Below the pieces are notes generated by a model, which was not told the origin of the DNA, did no database searches, and saw only the letters and a list, made by a program, of their open reading frames with translations. 6,297 bases of DNA from an uncultured Prosthecobacter sp. (lineage in GTDB: Bacteria > Verrucomicrobiota > Verrucomicrobiia > Verrucomicrobiales > Verrucomicrobiaceae): contig CALDGV010000544.1 in assembly GCA_937941745.1 (NCBI GenBank), positions 1 through 6,297 on the forward strand. Reading direction: 5' to 3'. Position 1 is the first letter of the stretch; each line of letters opens with the position of its first letter. Position numbers and translations under genes: made by a program. Positions 1-5,640 of the stretch are shown piece after piece.

Positions 1-53
1 GCGTCTCGTTCGCAATGAGAAGGTCAGGGGTTCGAATCCCCTTAGCTCCACCA
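1..53 (+). tRNA. tRNA-Ala (anticodon CGC), 3' portion, cut by the left edge
   Basis: This is the 3' two thirds of a tRNA; the acceptor 5' strand and D arm lie outside the window. The anticodon stem pairs 4-8 (TCTCG) with 16-20 (TGAGA), with one G-T pair. The seven-base loop TTCGCAA (9-15) puts the anticodon CGC at 11-13, reading the alanine codon GCG. A five-base variable loop (21-25) is followed by the T arm: stem AGGGG (26-30), loop TTCGAAT (31-37), stem CCCCT (38-42). The acceptor 3' strand TAGCTCC (43-49), discriminator A50 and a genome-encoded CCA (51-53) complete it. The acceptor strand matches the 3' end usual for bacterial tRNA-Ala. It converges on the minus-strand gene that ends at 75. 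Confidence 0.95.
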
Positions 54-70
54 CCGCTCACACAGCGGTG
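52..70. terminator. Hairpin between the tRNA and the convergent DUF5069 gene, possible bidirectional terminator
   Basis: A perfect 7-bp inverted repeat, CACCGCT (52-58) and AGCGGTG (64-70), has a five-base loop CACAC. Its left arm begins inside the encoded CCA of the tRNA. On the minus strand it starts four bases after the TAA of the DUF5069 gene. The position between converging transcripts suits termination or 3'-end protection for both. Neither side has a clear run of T, so intrinsic termination is uncertain; the stem could instead guide 3' processing of the tRNA precursor. Confidence 0.4.
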
Positions 71-74
71 AAGA

Positions 75-605
75 TTACGCCGCGCGTGACTTCACATACG
101 CGATGATCTTCGAATCATCGTCTCCAGCGGCCCAGACCACGCGCAGGAAGTCCGCTGGATGGATGTCATGCTTCGCCAAAAAGGCGCGGTCGCCGCCACA
201 GCCAAACATCGTGTCTGGGTCCATCTCACCGCGCAGCTTGGCACGGGCTTTCACAATGATCCTCGGCAGCCAGACAATGCCATCCACCTCGGCTGTTTTG
301 GCTGGCAGCTCTGAAGGAAGCACGACACGGTCACTGGCGACACCCTTCTGGACCGTCAGGAAGTAGTCGCGCCGCACGGCGGTGATAAGGAGGGCTGTTG
401 TCGCAGTCGGGTCCTGGCCATCCGAGACACAGTGGTCCTCCACAAAATCGAAAAACTCGCGTTCTTTGCAGCCAATGGCGTTGAGGAAGTCGAGGTCCTC
501 TTCCGTGAACCAGTTTTCGTAGTCCTTGTTGCCATCATCGTATTCCTGAACGCAGGAGTCGAAGAGTTCGGCAAAATAGGCATCCCAGATGTAGTGCTTG
601 GTCAT
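75..605 (-). CDS. DUF5069 domain-containing protein
   Basis: Cytosolic protein of 176 residues and unknown function. The C-terminal half (about 105-173) looks like a DUF5069 domain: the motif WLPRIIVKARAKLRGE (112-127), the segment FGCGGDRAFLAKHDI (134-148), and then HPADFLRVVW. The N-terminal half (about 8-88), with acidic stretches and the segment LLITAVRRDYFLTVQKG, appears to be an extension that accompanies this domain in related proteins; that is from memory, not from a search. There is no signal peptide or membrane segment. I chose the ATG at 605 over a TTG at 614, three codons upstream; neither has a Shine-Dalgarno motif. It follows accA by 29 bases and is probably its co-transcribed distal gene. 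TAA at 75-77 is followed at once by the hairpin at 52-70. Confidence 0.85.
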   Translation of the reverse strand: MTKHYIWDAYFAELFDSCVQEYDDGNKDYENWFTEEDLDFLNAIGCKEREFFDFVEDHCVSDGQDPTATTALLITAVRRDYFLTVQKGVASDRVVLPSELPAKTAEVDGIVWLPRIIVKARAKLRGEMDPDTMFGCGGDRAFLAKHDIHPADFLRVVWAAGDDDSKIIAYVKSRAA

Positions 606-634
606 GGTCGGCAAAAGTGGAGGTCAGGGCGGAT

Positions 635-1594
635 TCAGTTTTCGGTGTATTTGCCCAGGGCACGGAATTTTTGATAACGCTGCTCCAGAAGCTGGGCGGT
701 GGGCACCTGCTCCAGTTCGTTGAGGGCGCTGAGCACGGCACCTTTCAGGGCTGCGGCGGCGGTTTCATGATCGTGATGAGCTCCGCCCAGAGGTTCGGGG
801 ACAATGCCGTCGATGATGCCGAGCTGGGACAGATCCTGCGCGCTGAGTTTAAGGGCGGAAGCTGCCTCCGGAGCGTGTTCGCGGTGCTTCCAGAGAATCG
901 CGGCGCAGCCTTCCGGGCTGATCACCGAATAGTAGGCGTTCTCCATCATGAGCACCTTGTCGGCGATGCCGATGCCCAGGGCTCCGCCAGAGCCGCCCTC
1001 ACCGATGACCACGGCGATGACCGGGGTTCGCAGGGTCATCATTTCTCGCAGGTTGAAGGCAATGGCTTCAGCGATGTTGCGCTCCTCAGCACCGATGCCC
1101 GGGAAGGCTCCCGGAGTGTCGATCAGTGTCACGATGGGAAGTCCGAATTTCTCGGCAAGGCGCATGACGCGCAGGGCCTTCCGGTAGCCTTCGGGATGGG
1201 CGCTGCCAAAATTACGCAGAAGGTTCTCCTTGGTGTCACGACCTTTTTGATGGCCGATCACCACCACCTTGCGCCCGCCCCAGAGGGCGAAACCGGCCGG
1301 CATGGCATGATCGTCACCCACATGGCGGTCGCCATGGATCTCCACAAACTCGTCACAGCAGTGCTTCACATAGTCCAGCATGAAGGGCCGGTTGATGTGG
1401 CGTGAGATCTGGACGCGCTGCCAGGGATTGAGGTTGTTGTGAATGTCGCGCTGCAGGGTTTCGAGCTTCTTTTCCAGTTCGGCCACCTGGGCGCTGAGTT
1501 TGTCGCTCGGCTTGGCCGACATCTTCTTGCGTGCGTCCTCCAGCTCTTCGCGGAGTTTGACGATGGGTTTTTCGAATTCCAAAACTTGTTTCAT
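635..1594 (-). CDS. accA: Acetyl-CoA carboxylase carboxyltransferase subunit alpha
   Basis: AccA forms the carboxyltransferase with AccD and moves the carboxyl group from biotinylated AccB to acetyl-CoA, giving malonyl-CoA, the first committed step of fatty-acid synthesis in the cytoplasm. The product is 319 residues, the same length as the E. coli protein. An N-terminal helical region (1-55) contains EFEKPI. The crotonase-like core carries GHQKGRDTKEN (114-124), HPEGYRKALR (133-142), LIDTPGAFPGIGAEER (157-172), VIGEGGSGGALGIG (196-209) and SVISPEGCAAILWK (223-236), then PEPLGGAH near 267-273. The ATG at 1594 gives the canonical N-terminus; the frame stays open for another 170 codons upstream, but that stretch lies inside the LysM gene and does not resemble AccA. 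No accD is in the window. The 40-base leader is pyrimidine-rich and has no Shine-Dalgarno motif. Confidence 0.97.
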   Translation of the reverse strand: MKQVLEFEKPIVKLREELEDARKKMSAKPSDKLSAQVAELEKKLETLQRDIHNNLNPWQRVQISRHINRPFMLDYVKHCCDEFVEIHGDRHVGDDHAMPAGFALWGGRKVVVIGHQKGRDTKENLLRNFGSAHPEGYRKALRVMRLAEKFGLPIVTLIDTPGAFPGIGAEERNIAEAIAFNLREMMTLRTPVIAVVIGEGGSGGALGIGIADKVLMMENAYYSVISPEGCAAILWKHREHAPEAASALKLSAQDLSQLGIIDGIVPEPLGGAHHDHETAAAALKGAVLSALNELEQVPTAQLLEQRYQKFRALGKYTEN

Positions 1595-1634
1595 GAGGAG
1601 CAAAAAGGGATGGGTAGGAGGGGATTTCCTGGGA

Positions 1635-2585
1635 TCAGCGGACAAAGTAGAGTTTTGAGCCGTTGCGGACGAGCGCAAACAGTTCTTCGAGGTCCGCCCG
1701 GCTGAGAAAGACCCCGCTTTCAGGCCCTTCATCCAGGGAGAAGTCGTTCGTGGCCTCATTGGCCTTCGCCACTGCGCCTTTGCTGGTCTTGGCTGAGGGC
1801 GGTGGTTCGGCCACTGGCACGGCCTTGGCGACTGGGGTGGTCCTGAGAACCACGCCTGCCCGGCTGCCGGGCAGCCATTTTTCGGCATCAACGTAGCGTG
1901 GGTCGGTGGACAGGACCTGCTTGCCCTCCGCCACGGCAGACTTGCCCTTGATCTCCATTTCAGCGGGTATTTTGAGACCTGTGGGAAGGCGCACATCCTC
2001 CGCCTGGTATTCTTTGAAGAAGTACTCCTTCTCTCCGACCTTCCGCCGCAGGGTGACGTGCTTGGTGGAGACATCCACAACCACCGAGAAATCCAGTGGC
2101 ACAAGAGTCAGGTGGTCACCTGGCTGCAGCGTTGTGCTCATGAGGCCATTCAGGCGCACGATCATGTCCATGTTGGTGCCCTGCCTGGAGGCAATCAAGG
2201 CCAGCGAGTCACCCGGCTGGACGATGTAGTCCTTCTTGCCAGATTTCTGGCTGACGGAGAAGAGCTCATCGAGGTTGATCTCGCCAATGATGCGCTTGGC
2301 TTCAGCGCAGGTGGCGCTCTCTGGAAACTGCTGCAGGAGCTTGTACAAGGCATCACGCCCTTCATTGATTCTTCCCTGGCGGATCAATTCGGCAGCCACT
2401 TCGAAGCGCTTGGCCCCGGGGTCAATGCGCGGCAGGTCCACCTTTTTGATGCTGGCCATCTCCTGCTGGATGGCCTGTTCCGGGCGCAGGATTTTGTCGT
2501 AGATGTAGTAGGCCGTGGCCATGCATCCCAGGGTGATGCCGAGCACGATTAAAAAGAGCAGGAGCTTGAGCTGCGTCTTGGCCAT
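1635..2585 (-). CDS. Membrane-anchored LysM protein with degenerate L,D-transpeptidase-like C-terminus
   Basis: A 316-residue envelope protein. Residues 6-29 form one hydrophobic segment, most likely an uncleaved signal anchor. Residues 60-103 resemble a helical TPR-like pair (AAELIRQGRINEG, then LLQQFPES). A LysM domain covers about 119-163 (DYIVQPGDSLALIA, RLNGL, LQPGDHLTLVP) and should bind peptidoglycan glycan. From 166, FSVVVDVSTKHVTLRRK recalls the opening strands of a YkuD L,D-transpeptidase. After an Ala/Pro/Lys-rich linker (251-285), the tail SGVFLSRADLEELFALV aligns by eye with the family's SHGCIRLSN-ADLEELF-LV element. The catalytic His and Cys are missing, so it is probably a non-catalytic binding or scaffold protein. 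The start is ATG at 2585, 16 bases after the upstream stop; the operon continues 40 bases on into accA. LysM is secure; the transpeptidase ancestry is inference. Confidence 0.88.
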   Translation of the reverse strand: MAKTQLKLLLFLIVLGITLGCMATAYYIYDKILRPEQAIQQEMASIKKVDLPRIDPGAKRFEVAAELIRQGRINEGRDALYKLLQQFPESATCAEAKRIIGEINLDELFSVSQKSGKKDYIVQPGDSLALIASRQGTNMDMIVRLNGLMSTTLQPGDHLTLVPLDFSVVVDVSTKHVTLRRKVGEKEYFFKEYQAEDVRLPTGLKIPAEMEIKGKSAVAEGKQVLSTDPRYVDAEKWLPGSRAGVVLRTTPVAKAVPVAEPPPSAKTSKGAVAKANEATNDFSLDEGPESGVFLSRADLEELFALVRNGSKLYFVR

Positions 2586-2601
2586 TCAGAGTGTGGATGG
2601 T

Positions 2602-3135
2602 TCAGTCCAGGAGGCCACGGCGCTTGAAGTCGAAGAGGTTGATCTTGTGGGACTTTTCGATCATCTCGACGGTGAACTTGAGGAGGCTGATCTCCCAGGT
2701 GTCGTCCACGCCGGCGATGACGGCGCGCATGGGATTGCCGGTGCGGCGGATGTCCGCCAACAGCTTGTCGCAGACTTCCTGCATGGATTCATGCACCACA
2801 TCCTCCTGCATGTCCTGCATCTGGAACCGGAAGCCGTATTTGAGCACGGCCAGACGATGGATGTTCTCCTTCAAAAAGTCTCCAAAGGCTTCACCCTGAG
2901 GCCCGAACCCTTCAAAGTCGAAGCTGGCGACAGATTCAGGATCTGGGCGCAGGATCATTGGCTTTTCAGCCGTGATCTGGCCGCTGCGGATGCGGGTGGT
3001 GTTCACCTGATCCATTAGCTCGGAGACGAGCTGGAACTCGAAACGGGTGCTTCCAAAGGTGTCGATGCGACGATCCGGCTCGTGGAGAACCTGCGTGTTC
3101 TCCACGGCGTATTCGATGTCATACTGGCTTGGCAT
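2602..3135 (-). CDS. Conserved protein of unknown function
   Basis: A 177-residue soluble, acidic protein with no signal peptide, membrane segment or domain I can name. It seems to belong to an uncharacterised family found in Verrucomicrobiota; that is recollection, not a search. Parts that look constrained are YDIEYAVENTQVLHEPDRRIDTFG near the N-terminus (5-28, described by its ends: Tyr5, Asp24-Arg23-Arg22 cluster, Gly28), FEFQLVSELMDQVN (32-45), LKYGFRFQMQDM (98-109) and the C-terminal GVDDTWEISLLKFTVEMI (142-159), with DFKRRGL at the end. I chose ATG at 3135; an in-frame TTG at 3144 would add three residues. Neither start has a Shine-Dalgarno motif. The next gene, the LysM protein, begins 16 bases downstream, so the two are almost surely co-transcribed. 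The coding character and spacing make it a real gene; the function is unknown. Confidence 0.82.
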   Translation of the reverse strand: MPSQYDIEYAVENTQVLHEPDRRIDTFGSTRFEFQLVSELMDQVNTTRIRSGQITAEKPMILRPDPESVASFDFEGFGPQGEAFGDFLKENIHRLAVLKYGFRFQMQDMQEDVVHESMQEVCDKLLADIRRTGNPMRAVIAGVDDTWEISLLKFTVEMIEKSHKINLFDFKRRGLLD

Positions 3136-3146
3136 GTGAAGCAACC

Positions 3147-3175
3147 AGCGTAGGCAGGCCCGATGGGAGGGCCAA
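3147..3175 (-). promoter_or_regulatory. Possible sigma-70-type promoter for the unknown protein - LysM - accA block
   Basis: Within the 94-base gap after the sulfatase gene, the minus strand reads TTGGCC (3175-3170), a 17-base spacer, and TACGCT (3152-3147). This is 4 of 6 matches to a -35 box and a weak -10 box, with an A6 run (3183-3178) just upstream that could act as an UP-like element. Transcription would start about 5 bases before the ATG at 3135, giving an almost leaderless mRNA. The gap is the widest in the minus-strand run, which makes it the most likely internal promoter site, but the match is weak and the spacer overlaps the inverted repeat at 3157-3173. Confidence 0.22.
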
Positions 3176-3183
3176 TGTTTTTT
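3157..3183 (+). terminator. Hairpin plus T6 reading on the plus strand
   Basis: GGCCC (3157-3161) and GGGCC (3169-3173) form a 5-bp all-GC stem with a seven-base loop, followed by AATG and six T residues (3178-3183). This resembles a short intrinsic terminator on the plus strand, where no gene is present upstream, so it could only stop antisense transcription. In the minus direction the run becomes A6 ahead of the stem, which is not a terminator arrangement. It may be chance. Confidence 0.25.
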
Positions 3184-3229
3184 CAGACCTGCGCATGCTG
3201 CCTGAGCCTTTCCTGTTGCAGGGCTGGCT

Positions 3230-4672
3230 TCACTTCAGCGGCACCGGCAGGAAGTCCCAGTCGAGCACCATTTTTTCTGTAAGCGCCTTCTTCAGCTCCA
3301 GTTCGACCTCCTTGAACTGGGGATTCCCGGCCAGATTGTGCAGTTCACCGGGGTCATTCTGAAGGTCGTAGAGTTCAAAAGTGGGCCTTGGCGTGGTGAA
3401 ATAGGTCCGTGCGTGTTCGGGACTCAGCATGCCGGCAGCATGGGCGGCCTCGATGCTTTTCCAGGAAGGATCACCAGCGCTGTCCACCGGTTTGACAGCT
3501 CCATGCGGAGTGCAGTTGTAGATGAGCTTGAACCGGTCACTGCGGGCGCAACGGGCCAGATCAAAGACATTCGCGGTGATGTCTGGCCTCATGCCTCCAT
3601 CGCCACCATGCGGCCCACGTTCGGCGAAGATGTGCTTCCGAGGCTCGAAGGGCTGCCCGCGGAGCTGCTTCAAGAAGCTGATGCCGCTCATCGCCTTGGG
3701 GGGCGTGACACCCGCGGCTTCGAGCATGGTGGGGGCGAAGTCCTCGCCAGACAGGAGGTTTTGGGCTTTCTGACCGGCTTTGACGACTCCTGGCCAGCGC
3801 ACGAGGCAGGGCGTGTTGATCCCTGGGTCGGTCAGGTAGCCCTTGCCATGAGGCATGGCCATGCCGTTGTCGCCAATGAAGACCACGACGGTATTTTCGG
3901 CGAGGCCACGCTTCTCCAGCACCTCCAGAACGCCCTGGATGTCCTCATCCAGGTGCTCCACCTCCTGAAGGTAGCTGGCAAGGTCCTGGCGCACTTCGGG
4001 AAGGTCGGGAAGGTGCGGCGGAAGGGTGATCTTGGCGGGATCGAGCTTTCCTTTGGAGGAAACGGTGGTCCAGGGGTGATGCGGATCACTGAAGCCGAGC
4101 CAGAAGAACCAGGGTTTCCCCTTCGGTGCGAGGTCGAGGAACTTCGCCAGCTTGCCGCCAAAGTCGGTCATGCCGCCTTTTTCCTCCACGTAGTCAGCGC
4201 GTTTTTTGAAGGTGCGCAGGTTCATCCGGTCCATGACCTCTCCCATGACCGGAGCGGCTCTGGGCGCCCCTTTTTTGCCGGTGGCCGGACCATCGAGGTG
4301 GTAGCTGCGCCCGGCGATGCCGGTAAAGTAGCCGCCCTGGTCACGAAGCAGGTCCGGCAGGGCAGGGGTGTCTTCAGGCAGGGGGGAGGTGAAGCGCACC
4401 ATGCGCACCGCCACGGGACTGCGCCCGGTCATGAGGGCTGCTCGAGAAGGCACACACTGCGGGCAGGAGGTGAAAAAGCGGTCAAAGCGGATGCCATCAG
4501 CTGCGAGTTTGTCGAGCGTGGGCGTGCGCACGTCAGGATTGCCGTAGCAGCCCAGGTAGGGGACGCTGTGGTCGTCGGAGAGAAGGAAAAGGATGTTGGG
4601 TTTGTCTGAAGCAGCAGGCAAAAGGCCGGGAAGCAGCGAACCAAGGAAAAGCAGCAGGGCAGGAAGTCGCAT
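3230..4672 (-). CDS. Secreted sulfatase, N-sulfoglucosamine sulfohydrolase (SGSH)-like
   Basis: A 480-residue type I sulfatase that should hydrolyse sulfate esters or sulfamates on a glycan outside the cytoplasm. Residues 1-21 form a signal peptide (Leu-rich core, PAA before SDKP). The alkaline-phosphatase-like core opens with NILFLLSDDH (26-35), where Asp33 and Asp34 would bind the metal. The formylglycine motif is CVPSR at 73-77, with Cys73 the modified residue. Further landmarks are GRSYHLDG (121-128), FSDPHHPW (194-201), FIGDNG with Asp268-Asn269, and Lys277. The C-terminal subdomain has RFKLIYN, FELYDLQNDPGELHNLA and the end WDFLPVP. These and the overall order resemble human SGSH, but the substrate cannot be read from sequence. 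Activity needs a formylglycine-generating or anaerobic maturase, not encoded here. ATG at 4672 gives the signal peptide; apbE ends 38 bases upstream. Confidence 0.93.
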   Translation of the reverse strand: MRLPALLLFLGSLLPGLLPAASDKPNILFLLSDDHSVPYLGCYGNPDVRTPTLDKLAADGIRFDRFFTSCPQCVPSRAALMTGRSPVAVRMVRFTSPLPEDTPALPDLLRDQGGYFTGIAGRSYHLDGPATGKKGAPRAAPVMGEVMDRMNLRTFKKRADYVEEKGGMTDFGGKLAKFLDLAPKGKPWFFWLGFSDPHHPWTTVSSKGKLDPAKITLPPHLPDLPEVRQDLASYLQEVEHLDEDIQGVLEVLEKRGLAENTVVVFIGDNGMAMPHGKGYLTDPGINTPCLVRWPGVVKAGQKAQNLLSGEDFAPTMLEAAGVTPPKAMSGISFLKQLRGQPFEPRKHIFAERGPHGGDGGMRPDITANVFDLARCARSDRFKLIYNCTPHGAVKPVDSAGDPSWKSIEAAHAAGMLSPEHARTYFTTPRPTFELYDLQNDPGELHNLAGNPQFKEVELELKKALTEKMVLDWDFLPVPLK

Positions 4673-4700
4673 AGAGCAGGAAGCCTGGGAACGCCGGCCC

Positions 4701-4722
4701 TTTGCGGAAATTACTCCGCAAA
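4701..4722. repeat. Perfect inverted repeat spanning the apbE stop codon
   Basis: TTTGCGGA (4701-4708) and TCCGCAAA (4715-4722) form a perfect 8-bp stem with a six-base loop that contains the TAA of apbE (4713-4711). On the minus strand it is followed by GGGCCGGCG, not a T run, so it is not a classical terminator there. It lies in the 38-base gap before the sulfatase gene and could stabilise the apbE 3' end, weaken read-through to the sulfatase, or affect re-initiation. Confidence 0.45.
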
Positions 4723-5640
4723 ACGGACTTCAACATCCGGCAGCTTCTTGGCGAGGGCCGCCCCATCGGTTTTTCCAAGCACGCACATCGCGGTCGCCAG
4801 GGCATCGCTGGTGGTGCAGTCACGGGCGATCACGGAGCAGGCGACGCGCTCGGTGAGACCCAGACCTGTCTTGGGCGACAGGATGTGGGAGTAGCGTTTC
4901 CCGTCGAGCTCGACGAACTGATAAAGATCACCCGAGGTGGAAACACAGCGATTGGCCAGTCGGATGGAAGTTTCGTGCTTGGTGTCGGTGCGCAGAACGA
5001 TCTCCCAGCCTTGCTCTCCAGGCGGCGGATCCCCAACGGCGGTATCTCCACCGGCCTGCACCACGGCGCGGGAGATGCCATGCTTCTTCAACAGGCGCAG
5101 ACATTCATCTGCCGCATAGCCTTTGGCGATGCCACCGAGGTCAAGCAGCGTGCCCTGCTGCAGGGTGATGCTCTGGCTTTTGTCGTGAAGAGTGATTCGC
5201 CGCCAGTCCGTGGCTTCGATGGCCTGCTGCAGTCGTCCGGCTGGAGGTGGTCGGTTCATCCGCTTGGCACGTCGCCAGAGGTGGGAAAGGTGCCCGCAGG
5301 TTGGGTCAAAGGCTCCCGCTGTCTGTTCCGCCAGGCGTCGAGCCTTCTGGAGGATGTCGTAAAGCTCCGGACTGACCTTCTTAGGGTAGGCCGTGCCAGG
5401 TGCACACAGCTTCATCAGCTCGCTGGTAGGATCGTAATCTGTGAAGAGGGCATTCAGCTCGCTGGTCCTCTGAAAGCAGGCCTCAGCGGCTTGTTCGGCA
5501 AGCTCTCGGCTTTCAGCATAGCAGGCAATGCGAAAGGTGGTCGCCATGCCTGGGCCGGAAAAATCCAGGCGTTGCAGATCCGCTCCCGCTGCCACGAGCG
5601 TCATCATGATGAGCAGGGCGGCAGTCATGGAGCTTTTCAT
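4711..5640 (-). CDS. apbE: FAD:protein FMN transferase (ApbE family), exported
   Basis: ApbE enzymes transfer FMN from FAD onto a Thr or Ser of target proteins outside the cytoplasm, for example in the RnfG/NqrC-type FMN-binding domain. The 309-residue product has an N-terminal signal peptide (hydrophobic 5-18, AAGAD after it) with no lipobox cysteine. The family motifs are complete: FDPT (111-114) followed by GHLSHLWR, LDLGGIAKGYAAD (166-178), AGGD (196-199), VSTSGD (233-238), RYSHILSPKTG (249-259; the family usually has D where Ser255 is) and TSDALATAM (277-285) with the metal-site Asp and Thr. I chose ATG at 5640 over a GTG at 5652: it overlaps the upstream TGA as ATGA (5640-5637), which implies translational coupling to the ketosynthase, and it leads directly into the signal peptide. 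No FMN-acceptor protein is visible in the window. Confidence 0.95.
   Translation of the reverse strand: MKSSMTAALLIMMTLVAAGADLQRLDFSGPGMATTFRIACYAESRELAEQAAEACFQRTSELNALFTDYDPTSELMKLCAPGTAYPKKVSPELYDILQKARRLAEQTAGAFDPTCGHLSHLWRRAKRMNRPPPAGRLQQAIEATDWRRITLHDKSQSITLQQGTLLDLGGIAKGYAADECLRLLKKHGISRAVVQAGGDTAVGDPPPGEQGWEIVLRTDTKHETSIRLANRCVSTSGDLYQFVELDGKRYSHILSPKTGLGLTERVACSVIARDCTTSDALATAMCVLGKTDGAALAKKLPDVEVRFAE

Noticed and set aside
1..53. The tRNA 3' end as an attachment site of an integrated element
   Set aside because: No integrase, direct repeat of the tRNA end, or phage or plasmid gene is visible; the adjoining genes look like core chromosome.
617..1405. A plus-strand open frame of 262 codons opposite accA
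   Set aside because: It is the antisense of a highly conserved gene and encodes a His/Gly-rich product with no recognisable motif.
1595..2104. A 170-codon stop-free extension of the accA frame upstream of its ATG, lying inside the LysM gene
   Set aside because: Its translation is rich in Pro, Ser, Arg and Trp with no AccA similarity, while the LysM gene in the other frame has clear domains. AccA from 1594 already has the canonical N-terminus and length.
3185..3229. A terminator after the sulfatase stop
   Set aside because: Only weak pairing (CCTG-CAA-CAGG with short flanks) is present and no T run follows on the minus strand.
3338..4609. A plus-strand open frame of 423 codons opposite the sulfatase gene
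   Set aside because: The minus strand has full sulfatase motifs from signal peptide to C-terminus. Long antisense frames are common opposite GC-rich genes, and the translation shows no recognisable domain.
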